Shown one piece after another: positions 42,918 through 52,033 of a stretch of DNA of 64,000 nucleotides; within the stretch, counting starts at the first letter, position 1, and every line of letters starts with the position of its first letter. The stretch is from Thermoplasmata archaeon. Its GTDB lineage: Archaea; Thermoplasmatota; Thermoplasmata; Lutacidiplasmatales; UBA184. The stretch covers positions 28,973 to 92,972 of the forward strand of contig JAKASE010000007.1 in the NCBI GenBank assembly GCA_021819135.1, in the 5' to 3' direction. The notes beneath the pieces are model-generated. The model saw nothing but the letters and a program-made list of their open reading frames with translations, did not search any database and was not told where the DNA came from. The translations under genes and the position numbers were made by a program.

Positions 42918-43436
42918 TTACGTTGACGCGGGTGACTCGTCCAAGCAGCGACCAAGTCGATCGAGCTGACCCTCCAGGTTCGTCTTGCCCAGCGTCACGA
43001 GATGGGGCTCGCTCTTCCCCGTCACCACGAGCCGTACGAGCGTGCCGGGTCCCAGGGGTTCGAACTCGAGCCGGGTCACGTTGGTGATCCCGGCGCCCGC
43101 CCGGTCGAGCGTGAGCGTGAGCTCGAAGGCGACTCGTCTATGGCGCTCCCACTCAACGACCCGGCCGTGGAGGCGGAGCGTGATCGGGATCCCGGCGGCG
43201 AGGTACTCGGACTCTCCCTTCGGTCCGAGCATCGCGGGGAGGTAGCGAAGAGCCATCGAGACCTCGCCCCCGAGACGCCCTTCCCAGCGGGTCACCGTCG
43301 TGCGGAGGGTCTCGGGGCTCCACCACCGTTCGAGCCCCCGTTTCGTCGTACACAGCTCCCAGACTCGATCAACGTTGGCCGCAAAGGAGCGTTCGGCGAC
43401 CAGTTCGAGATCGGCCGAGGGCTGGGTCGGGACCAT
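42918..43436 (-). CDS. AHSA1/SRPBCC-family protein
   Basis: This 172-residue AHSA1-type SRPBCC protein opens AERSFAANVDRVWELCTTKRGLERWW, the usual strand-helix entry with the WW near the ligand cavity. Strands ITNVTRLEFEPLGPGTLVRLVV and the C-terminal helix complete the helix-grip fold. The function is unknown; ligand binding or stress-linked roles are typical. Flanking gaps suggest it is transcribed alone. Confidence 0.7.
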   Translation of the reverse strand: MVPTQPSADLELVAERSFAANVDRVWELCTTKRGLERWWSPETLRTTVTRWEGRLGGEVSMALRYLPAMLGPKGESEYLAAGIPITLRLHGRVVEWERHRRVAFELTLTLDRAGAGITNVTRLEFEPLGPGTLVRLVVTGKSEPHLVTLGKTNLEGQLDRLGRCLDESPAST

Positions 43437-43647
43437 CGATACCGCCCAGAGCGCCCGCGGTCATGACCCCTTCACGGGGATCGTCGGGGGCGGAACGCCG
43501 CTCCCGGGCCCGCCCGGGGAGGCGAGAGGGGATGGTCGCACCCGCCCACGGGCCTGGAGGGGTTCGGATCCCATCCGCGGGTCGATCTCCGGTCGCGCGG
43601 CGCGTAACGCCCCCGCGCTCGCGACGGCCCGTCTCCCCCTCGGCGGC

Positions 43648-44580
43648 TCAGCCTTCGGGATCGTCCTGGAGGACGAGGTCCTCGTGCGTAGCCGGAAGGA
43701 ACACATGGACCTCGTGGCGGCTCGGGTCTACCGTCAAGGTGTGCGCCCCCTCTGCGGTCGGCACAGATTCCCTGAGCTCGTCGGAGGCCGTTCGGAAGAC
43801 CTGGACGACGCCGGGGTCTCCGATCGCGGCATAGAGGTGGGCCCGCTGGGGATCCATCCACAACACGTCCGGGGGCCCGGCCAGCTCCGCCACGACCTCC
43901 GCCTGCCCGCGAGGCAGGTCGACCTTCACGAGCTTCGCGTCGTCGCAGGCACAGTAGAGGGTGCGCCCGTCCGGGCTCTGCTCGAGCCCATGGGGCCCCC
44001 GCGCGGGCACCTCCAGAAATTCGATCGGGGCCCCGGACCTTGGAGTCGGAAGCACCGCGATCGCCGGGGGAGTGGCGACGTTCACCAGGAACGCCTTCCG
44101 GTATGGATTGAAGACGGCCCAGCGCGTCCGTCCCGGTAGCTCGACCTGGCCGAGCGTCCGTCCGGTGCGCACGTCGAACTGGGTCGCCGTCGGCGGTCGT
44201 CCCCGCTCCGCGTCGCCGACGCCCGCGACCAGCAGGACGCCCTGCACCGGATCGAAGGCCATCCCATTCGGCCGCGCCCCCGTGGCGACCCGGAACAACT
44301 CGCTCCCCTCGGGCCACCGGATGATGCTCGCCGTGTCCTCCCCCCGATTCGACGTGAACAGGAGCGGCTCGGATCCGGCCACCCACACCCCCGCTACGCC
44401 ACGTAGACCGGAGATCGAGCGGGCGTACTTCCGCGCCGCGAGGTCGATCAGGTCGACCGCATCGTTGGTGGTGTGGGCGACGAAGAGCGTGGAGGCCGTC
44501 GCATCCACCGCCGCATGATCGAAGCCGCCATCCTCCCCGTGCTCCGGCAGCGGGATTCGAGCGACCGTTCGGAGCGCCAC
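43648..44580 (-). CDS. YncE-like cytoplasmic beta-propeller
   Basis: This 310-residue protein has repeated propeller units of the YVTN/YncE kind (TLFVAHTTNDAVDLIDLAAR, GMAFDPVQGVLLVAGVGD, LYAAIGDPGVVQVF). There is no signal peptide, so it appears to be intracellular. It lies 21 bases downstream of the ChrB gene on the same strand, so the two are likely co-transcribed. Its role in that context is unknown. The start is a GTG. Confidence 0.75.
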   Translation of the reverse strand: MALRTVARIPLPEHGEDGGFDHAAVDATASTLFVAHTTNDAVDLIDLAARKYARSISGLRGVAGVWVAGSEPLLFTSNRGEDTASIIRWPEGSELFRVATGARPNGMAFDPVQGVLLVAGVGDAERGRPPTATQFDVRTGRTLGQVELPGRTRWAVFNPYRKAFLVNVATPPAIAVLPTPRSGAPIEFLEVPARGPHGLEQSPDGRTLYCACDDAKLVKVDLPRGQAEVVAELAGPPDVLWMDPQRAHLYAAIGDPGVVQVFRTASDELRESVPTAEGAHTLTVDPSRHEVHVFLPATHEDLVLQDDPEG

Positions 44581-44601
44581 GCGACCGCCTGGGTGTCCCG
44601 T

Positions 44602-45072
44602 TTAGGTCGATCCGCCCGTATGCTCGAGCCGGCCGCCCTCCTCGAGGCGCCACCGGCAGTAGGCATAGAGGGCATCATAGAGGGGGAACTGAAGCCGCTG
44701 GTTCTCGAGGTCATCCTTCGCGATCAGCCGGTACCCGGTGGCGGCCGCTTCGAGCCCTGCCGCCTCCAGCGCCTTTCCGGAGCCCCCATCCGCCACCCGC
44801 ACGATCTTCGCGAGCTCGAGGAGAGCCGGGTCCCGGAGCTTGTACCGGCGGATGACCGCGTCGAAGGTCACGAACTCCTCGCCTCCCTCCTCGTAGTGGA
44901 AGAGCTCGGCGCCGGGAGTATCGAAGGGCGTCGCGCCTTCCCGCTTCGCGACCTCGAGCACGCGGTCCCGGGGGACGTAGAGGAACTCCGCCTCCTTGTC
45001 CACGAATCGCTGGATGAGCCACGGACACGCGATCCGATCGACCCTCGCCTTCTCGCGGGTTACCCACTTCAT
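44602..45072 (-). CDS. ChrB-domain (chromate-resistance type) protein
   Basis: This 156-residue protein matches the ChrB C-terminal domain: VTREKARVDRIACPWLIQRF at the N-terminus, then FDTPGAELFHYEEG and FDAVIRRYKL. In bacteria ChrB regulates or assists the chromate exporter ChrA; many stand-alone copies have no proven link to chromate. No chrA is in the window. The ATG at 45072 gives the family start. It is probably the first gene of an operon with the propeller gene at 43648. Confidence 0.85.
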   Translation of the reverse strand: MKWVTREKARVDRIACPWLIQRFVDKEAEFLYVPRDRVLEVAKREGATPFDTPGAELFHYEEGGEEFVTFDAVIRRYKLRDPALLELAKIVRVADGGSGKALEAAGLEAAATGYRLIAKDDLENQRLQFPLYDALYAYCRWRLEEGGRLEHTGGST

Positions 45073-45204
45073 CGTTCGTTCCCCGGGCCCTCAGTCCCCG
45101 CTCGGGTCAAGTCGTTTATGCCCCGGAGCGGCGGCATGCTCGGTGGGCCCGACCCCTGGGGGCGTCGTGGGGAATCCGGCGTGCCCCCATGCCCTCGAGA
45201 TCCC

Positions 45205-45642
45205 CTAGGAAGGCGCGGCCGCCCTCCCCGAGGGTCCGCCGAACACGATCATGAGGACGGAGGCGATCATCCCGAGGAGGGCAAAGCCCACCATCGCATA
45301 GAGCGCGGGATCCGACCCCCCGAAGAAGAGGAAGACCGCTCCTGCGACGGTCGCGATCCCGGCACACAGGGCGGCGAGCCGCGCGGACCCCCGTCCCGGG
45401 CTCCGGTAGGGGCGGGACACCACTCCGGAAACGTACCCGCTGAGGCCGGCCGTCACGAGAGCGAGCCCGATGTGGCTCACCAGGGTGACGAGCAGGTAGC
45501 TACTCTCCAAGGCGAGTGAGTCCCCGACCGCGGAGGTGAGCACGAACATCACGAGGAGCAGGACCCCCCAAGCTCTCAGGGAGGCCCCCGCGCGGAGCGT
45601 CCGAAGACCGGTCATCGTCGCGGGGGACGAAGAGTCCGTCAA
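45205..45642 (-). CDS. four-TM membrane protein, unknown
   Basis: This 145-residue protein has four membrane segments (WGVLLLVMFVLTSAV, LVTLVSHIGLALVTAGLSG, LAALCAGIATVAGAVFLFF and ALYAMVGFALLGMIASVLM). No charged or catalytic motif was recognised. The coordinates use a TTG at 45642 that fits a weak GGAATACG box near 45664-45671; the ATG at 45615 is the alternative and keeps all four TMs. Confidence 0.55.
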   Translation of the reverse strand: MTDSSSPATMTGLRTLRAGASLRAWGVLLLVMFVLTSAVGDSLALESSYLLVTLVSHIGLALVTAGLSGYVSGVVSRPYRSPGRGSARLAALCAGIATVAGAVFLFFGGSDPALYAMVGFALLGMIASVLMIVFGGPSGRAAAPS

Positions 45643-45979
45643 GGCTCAGTACCCCGTTCCGACGTATTCCACACGTACCGCATCCCGCTCTCCGAAGGTC
45701 CCAGTCCCGGCGGGTCATAAGCCTTGGTCGCGGCCGATCCGGTGCGTGGTGTCTGATAGACCCTGCCTTACCCCCCCGCGACATCGCCCAACCAGACCCC
45801 CCGCGGCGCCCCAGATCGGGCGATCTCGCCCTCAACCTCTGCGGGGTCCCCCCGGGCTGGGCGTGGGGTACGCAGAGCCCCCCGACCGGACGGAGGAAGC
45901 GCAGGATCCGAACCCTAGGGCGTTCCGTCGGCAACAGACGCCGCCGGACGGATGAGACCTTCCGGGGCCGCGGCCCGGA

Positions 45980-46648
45980 TCATCCCTCGGCTCTCTCCGC
46001 CGGGAACAGCCCCGACAGGGCCTCGTAGGCTCGTGTCGCATCTCTTTCCCTCACCAGGAGGATGATGTACCCCGGGCCGACCGTCGAGAGCTGGACGATG
46101 TTCACCTCGTTCGTCGCGAGCTCCGAGGTGATCGTGGAAAGGATCCCGGGTGCACCTTCGACCTCCGTCATCGCCTCGATCTTGATCTCGGCGAGCTCGG
46201 TCCACTTTCTCAGGACATCGCTCCGCGGGATCCGGGCCTCGAGCTCTTTCATCCGACGCTCGTCGAAGGTGATGCTGACCATCTCCGGGCTGGTGGCGAC
46301 CCGGAGCATCTCTTCCCGAGCCTGGCTCGTCTCTCCCACGAAGCGGGCGATCACGGGCCGAAGGTCGGGACGGTTCCGGAACGACAGGATCGCCACCCGG
46401 TTCCGCAGAGAGAGCTTGAGGATCGCGCGACGGGCGGCTCGACGACGGTCCATGCTCCTCTCGAGCGGGTACCGGCGGATCGCGCCGAGCAGCGCGTCGT
46501 AGGAGATCTCCTCCGAGGTCCGGGCGCGGATCTCCCGCGCCAGCGCGCGCACGTTGACGAGACCTCGAGCGAGCCCCTGTCGGACGGCGCCGTCGTGCTC
46601 GATGGCCTCCCGCACCCAGTCCGACGCGGTCCGCGATGATTCTGACAT
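45980..46648 (-). CDS. ACT-domain regulatory protein
   Basis: The protein has 222 residues. The N-terminal 75 form a helical HTH-like part (VNVRALAREIRARTSEEISYDALLGAIRRY). A middle segment follows, and a C-terminal ACT domain spans residues about 150-215 (AEIKIEAMTEVEGAPGILST, EVNIVQLSTVGPGYIILL). ACT domains usually bind amino acids, so a ligand-responsive regulator is likely. An ACATATGG box at 46669-46677 is centred about 26 bases before the ATG at 46648. The promoter region is shared with the divergent quinone-reductase gene. Confidence 0.7.
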   Translation of the reverse strand: MSESSRTASDWVREAIEHDGAVRQGLARGLVNVRALAREIRARTSEEISYDALLGAIRRYPLERSMDRRRAARRAILKLSLRNRVAILSFRNRPDLRPVIARFVGETSQAREEMLRVATSPEMVSITFDERRMKELEARIPRSDVLRKWTELAEIKIEAMTEVEGAPGILSTITSELATNEVNIVQLSTVGPGYIILLVRERDATRAYEALSGLFPAERAEG

Positions 46649-46740
46649 GTTTACGCCATTTAATGCCCATATGTGATGTTTGTGACACTACCCTCTTCTT
46701 CTCCATCCCCCTTCCCGATCCGAGGAGACGGAGGACGACG

Positions 46741-47775
46741 ATGCGCGCGATACGGCTGCACTCACGAGGCGGTACCCGGGCGATGGTATTCGAAGAGGCT
46801 CCGACCCCTTCGCTGGAAGCCGGAGACGTGCTCGTACGCGTGCACGCGACCGGAACGACCCCGACGGAGCTCGGCTGGAACTCCACGTACACTCGCCGGA
46901 GCGGCGAGGAGCGGCTGCCCGTGATCCCCGGCTTCGAGTTCTCCGGAACGGTCGTGTCGAGCTCGCCGGGGGTCTCGGACTTCGCGAAGGGGGACGAGGT
47001 CTTCGGGCTCCTCGATTTCTGGAGAGACGGGGCCGCCGCGGACTACGTGGCGGTCCAGGCGTCGGAGATCGCGTTGAAACCGACCTCGATCGACCACGTC
47101 CGCGCCGCGGCGATCCCTCTCTCGGGGCTCACCGCCTGGCAGGCCCTCTTCGACCACGCGCACGTGAGACCCGGCGACCGGGTCCTGATCCACGGGGCCG
47201 CGGGAGGGGTCGGGTCGTACGCCGTGCAGCTCGCCCATTGGAAAGGCGCGTACGTGATCGGCACGGCCTCGGAAGGCCGAGCCCCCTTCCTCCGGGACCT
47301 CGGAGCGGACGAGGTGCTGGACTACTCGCGCGAGCGCTTCGAGGACCGGGTGCGGGGCGTGGACACGGTGCTCGACACGGTGGGAGGAGATACGCTCGAT
47401 CGATCGTGGCGGACCGTTCGTCCGGGCGGTACGCTGGTCACGATCGTAGGGGAAACGTCCGAGGCGCAGGAGAAGGAGTTCGGAGTACGGGGGGTATCGA
47501 TGCTCGTTCAGCCTCGCCGGGCTGAGCTCATCGAACTCTCCCGACTCGTGGGCTCCGGGGCGCTGCGTCCGGTCGTGGACGCGGTGTTCCCGCTCGCGTC
47601 ATCCCGAGAGGCCTACGAGCGGGGCGCCGGGGGCCACAATCGCGGAAAGGTCGTTCTGCGCGTGACCGAGCCTTCCGGGGCGCTACCCTCCGGCACCGGA
47701 GTGTCCCGGGAAGGAGCGGGGGCGAAAGGTGGGGATCCGCGCAGCACGGGAGCGGTCCCCGGAGGGCCACCATGA
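46741..47775 (+). CDS. zinc-independent MDR-family NADPH:quinone reductase-like enzyme
   Basis: This 344-residue medium-chain dehydrogenase has the NADPH-binding loop HGAAGGVGSYAVQLA and the family LPVIPGFEFSGTVV entry. The structural and catalytic zinc cysteines of alcohol dehydrogenases are absent, as in quinone oxidoreductases. It should reduce quinones or enones with NADPH. A GGAGG ribosome-binding site precedes the ATG at 46741. The last 40 residues are Gly/Pro-rich. The stop overlaps the start of the VOC gene by 4 bases, so they are co-translated. Confidence 0.87.
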   Translation: MRAIRLHSRGGTRAMVFEEAPTPSLEAGDVLVRVHATGTTPTELGWNSTYTRRSGEERLPVIPGFEFSGTVVSSSPGVSDFAKGDEVFGLLDFWRDGAAADYVAVQASEIALKPTSIDHVRAAAIPLSGLTAWQALFDHAHVRPGDRVLIHGAAGGVGSYAVQLAHWKGAYVIGTASEGRAPFLRDLGADEVLDYSRERFEDRVRGVDTVLDTVGGDTLDRSWRTVRPGGTLVTIVGETSEAQEKEFGVRGVSMLVQPRRAELIELSRLVGSGALRPVVDAVFPLASSREAYERGAGGHNRGKVVLRVTEPSGALPSGTGVSREGAGAKGGDPRSTGAVPGGPP

Positions 47776-48173
47776 CCGGAGTGAGACCCGGGAGCCTCAT
47801 CCACGTGGAGTTTGCCTCCCGAGACCCCGAGAATACCCGCCGGTTCCTGGAGAAGCTGTTCGGCTGGCGATTCCAGTCCATGCCGGGGCTGGAGTACGAT
47901 GTCTTCGCCGCTCCCACGGGCCCCGGAGGAGCGGTCCTGCGAGCCAGCCCGGAACAGCCGGAAGGGGTCCTCGACTACTTCCTGTCCGACAACCTCGAGG
48001 AGGACCTCGCGAAGGTCGAGCGGGCCGGCGGCCGCGTCCGTCGAGGGAAGACCGCCATCCCCCATGTCGGGTGGTGGGCTCTAGTCGAAGAACCCGCTGG
48101 TGCGGTCTTTGCGCTCTTCCAGACCCAGTCCCCCGAGCGCGGCCCGGTGGCCCGGTATCGGGCGGGTCCCTGA
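47772..48173 (+). CDS. VOC-family (glyoxalase-like) protein
   Basis: This 133-residue protein has the vicinal-oxygen-chelate fold: IHVEFASRDPENTRRFLEKLFGW at the first module and AGGRVRRGKTAIPHVGWWALVEEPAGAVFALFQ at the second. The usual metal positions (H11, E122-like) are only partly visible. It may be an isomerase, dioxygenase or detoxifying enzyme. Translational coupling with the quinone reductase suggests handling of reactive carbonyl or quinone compounds. Confidence 0.8.
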   Translation: MTGVRPGSLIHVEFASRDPENTRRFLEKLFGWRFQSMPGLEYDVFAAPTGPGGAVLRASPEQPEGVLDYFLSDNLEEDLAKVERAGGRVRRGKTAIPHVGWWALVEEPAGAVFALFQTQSPERGPVARYRAGP

Positions 48174-48261
48174 GGGGAGGCGCTTGAGTGACTTGGGAGA
48201 CTCGGGCGGCGTTCCGGTCGGTCCCACGAACTGGCAGATCCCTGCTCGGACCTAGCGGGGG

Positions 48262-49149
48262 TCATGCGGCGAACAGGTCCTCCAGGGGATTGCCCATCTC
48301 CTTCACTTCGCGAAGCCGGACGCCCTTCCCTTCGAGCTCCTGGATCAGACCCGCGACGTCGTCCGGTCCGGGAAGCTCGAAGAGGTAGTAGTCCCCCTTC
48401 TTGTTCGCTACCGGCAGATGCTGCTCCCCGATGGCCGCGCGCACCCCCACGACGTACCGGGTCGACCTCAGATCCGCGATACGGCTGAAGAGGCTCAGCT
48501 TCCCCGACTTGAGCGCGAGGACGTAGGTTCCGATCTCCCGAGCCTCGAACAGGTTGTGGGAGGAGTAGAGGACCACCCGGTCCCGGCTCAATCGGAGGAT
48601 CAGGTCCCGGATCTCGCTCGCCACCTTCGGGTCGAGGTTGGCCGTCGGCTCGTCCAGGAGGTAGACCTCGCGCTCGTGGAGGAAGATCCGGGCGATGGCC
48701 ACCCGCTTCTTCTGTCCGGCACTCAGCTCAGAGACGAATCTCTCACGAAGGGGTTCGATCTCCAGCAGTCGGAGGACCCGTTCCACGTCCGCCTCATCCG
48801 CACCCTCCACGGACCCGTAGAGGCGGAGCGTCTCCTCGACCCGAAGGCCGTCGGGAAGCCCATCGATGTGAGAGAGGAAGTGAAGTCGGTCCTTGGTGGC
48901 CTGCTCATCGACCGATTGGCCAGCGATGGAGACCGAGCCGCTTTGCGGTCGTAGGACCCCCGCCATCGTTCGAAAGAGAGTGGTCTTTCCCGCGCCATTC
49001 GGCCCGAGTACCACGTAGATCGCCGGCTCGCGTATCTCGAAGGTGATCCCTTCGAGCACGCGCTTCCCCCGATAGCCCGAACTGAGGCCCTGGCAGGCCA
49101 CGGCTGCCGGGGAGGACGAGTGGGTGACGGCGGGGGGAGCGGTTAGCAT
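48262..49149 (-). CDS. ABC transporter ATP-binding protein
   Basis: The protein has 295 residues with Walker A LGPNGAGKTTLF, signature LSAGQKKRVAIARIF, Walker B VYLLDEPTANLD and switch His in YSSHNL. A C-terminal extension of about 80 residues (AIGEQHLPVANKKGDYYLFEL onwards) resembles CcmA/NatA-type tails. It starts 10 bases after the permease stop and forms an ABC-2 exporter of unknown cargo. Confidence 0.9.
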   Translation of the reverse strand: MLTAPPAVTHSSSPAAVACQGLSSGYRGKRVLEGITFEIREPAIYVVLGPNGAGKTTLFRTMAGVLRPQSGSVSIAGQSVDEQATKDRLHFLSHIDGLPDGLRVEETLRLYGSVEGADEADVERVLRLLEIEPLRERFVSELSAGQKKRVAIARIFLHEREVYLLDEPTANLDPKVASEIRDLILRLSRDRVVLYSSHNLFEAREIGTYVLALKSGKLSLFSRIADLRSTRYVVGVRAAIGEQHLPVANKKGDYYLFELPGPDDVAGLIQELEGKGVRLREVKEMGNPLEDLFAA

Positions 49150-49159
49150 CGTACTGCCT

Positions 49160-49870
49160 TCACATCGAAGAGAGGTACCTCTCCCGGTCCATGAGGCGGC
49201 TCGAGGCGACCAGGAGGAGGACCACGAGCGCGAGGAACGCGAGTGTCGCGCCTAGGGTCACCTCATAGTAGGCCGCCTTGTCGACTCCTTCGGCCACGAT
49301 CAGGACCACCACGGGAGGGGCTACGCCGAGGATCGGTGCGAGGCCCACCGGGGTGTTCAGCCCCATTCGCGGCGTCGAGAGGGCGGACCAAATGATCCCG
49401 CCGATCGACGCGAACAAGGCGCTCGCGTAGGCCATGGGGATCGTGTAGCCCAGTAGGGAGTTCTCCAGGTCGGTCGAGAGCGGGTTTCCCGCGCCAAGGT
49501 ATCCGCCCAATCCGACCGCCAGCGAACCTCCCAACACGATGGTCGTGAGCGCCATCGTCACGAGAAGACAGTTCACGAAGAGGGTTCGCGGTCGGACCCC
49601 GTAGGAGATGAAGTATTCGAGCACCCCTTTCGATCGGTCTCCGACGAAGAGCATCAGCCCTCCCATCGACCCGAGCGAGGCGAACAACGGGATCTCGAGG
49701 GGAAAGACCGCGACGAATTCTGCCGTCCCGCGTGCGGTCCTGAGGAGGGCGACCGTGAGGATGAGGGAGACGATCACGCCGATGGCCAGGTAGAATCGCC
49801 CGGCCAGGGCGCCTCGACGGAGGGTGACGAGCGTCAACGAAGGCAACCTCCTGCGAGGGGGCTCGCCCAT
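49160..49870 (-). CDS. ABC-2 type transporter permease
   Basis: This 236-residue protein has six membrane segments, beginning FYLAIGVIVSLILTVALL, then a loop VGDRSKGVLEYFISYG that contains the coupling-helix-like ExxxxG segment of ABC-2 permeases. A CTTATATTCG box at 49901-49911 fits transcription starting about 10 bases before the ATG at 49870. It is the first gene of the two-gene exporter operon. Confidence 0.85.
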   Translation of the reverse strand: MGEPPRRRLPSLTLVTLRRGALAGRFYLAIGVIVSLILTVALLRTARGTAEFVAVFPLEIPLFASLGSMGGLMLFVGDRSKGVLEYFISYGVRPRTLFVNCLLVTMALTTIVLGGSLAVGLGGYLGAGNPLSTDLENSLLGYTIPMAYASALFASIGGIIWSALSTPRMGLNTPVGLAPILGVAPPVVVLIVAEGVDKAAYYEVTLGATLAFLALVVLLLVASSRLMDRERYLSSM

Positions 49871-49900
49871 GAACTTGACCGGAGTCGCGGGAGACGAGTT

Positions 49901-49911
49901 CCGAATATAAG
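49901..49911 (-). promoter_or_regulatory. TATA box of the ABC-2 exporter operon
   Basis: The minus strand reads CTTATATTCGG, about 35 bases upstream of the permease ATG, in otherwise GC-rich DNA. Confidence 0.55.
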
Positions 49912-50450
49912 TCGGGCCGAAGCCCCAACGGACGGACCCGTCGATCTCGTCGGTGACGGAGGCTCTCGAGCGGGACCGACCGGGCCCTGCCGGAGCCGAT
50001 CATGGGCCGATCCGCCGGCCGTAGTGGTTCTCTGGTGGGCCGAGCTCCGATCAGACCGCCCCTGATCCGACCGAACCGCTGCGCCGCGACGGAGCAGTTC
50101 CGACGCATGTCCCGGGTTCATTCCTAACGTTAGATCGTCTCGGGGGTCGCGTGGTAGGTGCCGACCCCGGGCGCGTCCGGGAAGTATCGATCGGGGGTAG
50201 CGGTGCGAAGTGCTCTGGCGCGCGGCGCAGTCAGGAGGGGGAGAAGTGGATCCGAAAGTGAGGATCGGTGACCTCAGGGCTCCCGAGAGTCAACCGGCGA
50301 ATCGCCGGCCTTCCGAGGGTGTTCCGGCGGTCGGGGGGTGGTGGCTCCGATCCATGCACGGATGGTTCTGTCGGAGGTTCGTTCGTCGCGCGTGGGGACG
50401 AAATGGGATGTCCGCACACCATGAATCCTGGACGATGCTGGCCGTGCCGC
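49912..50450. other. intergenic region between divergent transporters
   Basis: About 540 bases between the ABC exporter and the antiporter show no convincing gene. A 10-bp palindrome CTAACGTTAG lies at 50124-50133. The remainder holds only Arg/Gly-rich shadow frames. Confidence 0.35.
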
Positions 50451-50452
50451 GC

Positions 50453-50466
50453 GCCGTATAAGTAGT
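50453..50466 (+). promoter_or_regulatory. TATA box of the CPA2 antiporter
   Basis: The sequence GTATAAGTAGTAG is a strong archaeal TATA box. It predicts a transcript start near 50486 and a leader of about 55 bases before the ATG at 50541. Confidence 0.6.
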
Positions 50467-50540
50467 AGGGCGACTGCACGGACCGGTGTCGGGGAATCGG
50501 CTACGTTGACCACGGTTTGCCCCGGGAAGGAATCGGATCG

Positions 50541-51986
50541 ATGCCGGACACCACGACATTCTTCATCGACCTCTTCCTCCTCCTCACCTCGGCGGTGGTC
50601 GCGGGCGAGCTCGCGATCCGGCTGGGGCAGACCGCGCTCGTAGGACAACTCCTCGTCGGCGTGGTGCTCGGGCCGACGCTGCTCGGCCCGTACATCGGCC
50701 TCTCGACGCTCGGTCCGGAACTGTCCGCGCTCCAGTTCCTTGGCACGGTCTTCATCCTCTTCATGGCCGGGCTCGATGTCGTGCCCGAGCAGATCAGTCG
50801 GATGGGACTCCGCACCGCCGTGGGGGGAGTCGCCATCTTCGCCGTCCCGTTCGCCGTCCTCTCCGCCGTGGCGGAGCTCCTGATCGGCGGCTCCAACCAT
50901 CTCCTTCCGCTCTTCCTCGGTCTCACCCTGTCGATCACCGCGCTGCCCGTCATGGGGATCATGCTGATGGAGTTCGGCCTCCTCCAGACCGCCGTCGGCC
51001 GGTTCCTCATCAACACGGCGCTCGTGAACGAGCTCGTCGCGGTGAGCGTCTTCGCGGTCCTCCTTCAGCTTCAGACGGGAGCCGCCATCGGGCCGGTCGC
51101 CATCGCGATCGCCGCGCTCTCGGTGGCGGTCTTCCTCAGCGCGATGCTGTTGGTGCACTGGTCGTTGCGATCGCTCGGGAGCAGCCGACAATGGCTCGCC
51201 CTCCGCGCACGGTTCGCCCGAGGGCTGCGGACCAAGGAGGCAGGATTCGCGATCCTCATGATCGGGGTCATCGGGGCTTCGCTCTTCTCCCAGTACCTGG
51301 GCCTCACGTTCGTGGTAGGGGCCTTCTACGCGGGCATCCTGGTGACCCGAGAGAGCGCGGGAGTGGTGGCCCATCGGACCATCAGCGGCATCTTTGATGC
51401 CATGACGTGGGGGTTCTTCATTCCCCTTTTCTTCGCGTTCGCCGGCGTACAGATGAACCTGCGGCTCTTGGACAGCGAGTGGCTGTTGATCGTGTTCGCT
51501 TCGTTCGTGGTGGCCGCGGTCCTCAGCAAGGTCACGATGGGCTACTCGCTGGCCCGGCTCAACCGCTGGTCGAGCACCGACGCCCTGGCGATCGGCCATC
51601 TCGTGAGCAGCCGGGGGGCCGTCGAGCTCGCGATGGCGGTCATCCTCCTCGGCGATGGCATCTACTCGACCCAGATCTACACGATCGTCGCGGGGGTCGG
51701 GATCGCCACGACCCTCATCGCTCCGGTGGCCGCACGTCGGACATGGGCCGGGACTCACCCCGGGGAGTCGGTCGTCCCCAGGGTACTCCCTCGGCACGAG
51801 CTGTCCTCCGTCGACACGGAGGGGGCGTTGACCCCGACGCTCACCTTCGACACCCTCTCCTACATGGAGTCGGATCAGCCCACGGAGGGTGCGTCTGAAC
51901 CATCCGGCGACGCCTCCCCCCTCCCCGAGAATTCGTCCGAGGCAAGCCGTGACCGGCCTCCCCTACCTCAGCCTCGCCGCAAGTAA
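50541..51986 (+). CDS. CPA2-family cation/proton antiporter (Kef/NapA-like)
   Basis: This 481-residue protein has 12-13 membrane segments in residues 1-410 and matches the KefB/NapA Na+(K+)/H+ antiporter fold. The early GQLLVGVVLGPTLLGP helix and the core helices with TALVNELVAVSVF and VVGAFYAGILVTRE are typical. The ND/DD pair of electrogenic members reads N-E here (NELVA), so stoichiometry may differ. The C-terminal 70 residues are an acidic Ser/Pro-rich cytoplasmic tail. The ATG at 50541 is preferred to an upstream TTG. Confidence 0.85.
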   Translation: MPDTTTFFIDLFLLLTSAVVAGELAIRLGQTALVGQLLVGVVLGPTLLGPYIGLSTLGPELSALQFLGTVFILFMAGLDVVPEQISRMGLRTAVGGVAIFAVPFAVLSAVAELLIGGSNHLLPLFLGLTLSITALPVMGIMLMEFGLLQTAVGRFLINTALVNELVAVSVFAVLLQLQTGAAIGPVAIAIAALSVAVFLSAMLLVHWSLRSLGSSRQWLALRARFARGLRTKEAGFAILMIGVIGASLFSQYLGLTFVVGAFYAGILVTRESAGVVAHRTISGIFDAMTWGFFIPLFFAFAGVQMNLRLLDSEWLLIVFASFVVAAVLSKVTMGYSLARLNRWSSTDALAIGHLVSSRGAVELAMAVILLGDGIYSTQIYTIVAGVGIATTLIAPVAARRTWAGTHPGESVVPRVLPRHELSSVDTEGALTPTLTFDTLSYMESDQPTEGASEPSGDASPLPENSSEASRDRPPLPQPRRK

Positions 51987-52033
51987 GGCGACGGTAGGCT
52001 CGTTCCAAGGTACCGGCGAAGGACCGGCGCGAG

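Noticed and set aside
50124..50133. Palindrome CTAACGTTAG between two transporter genes
   Set aside because: Ten bases only, single copy and far from either promoter; not enough to call an operator.
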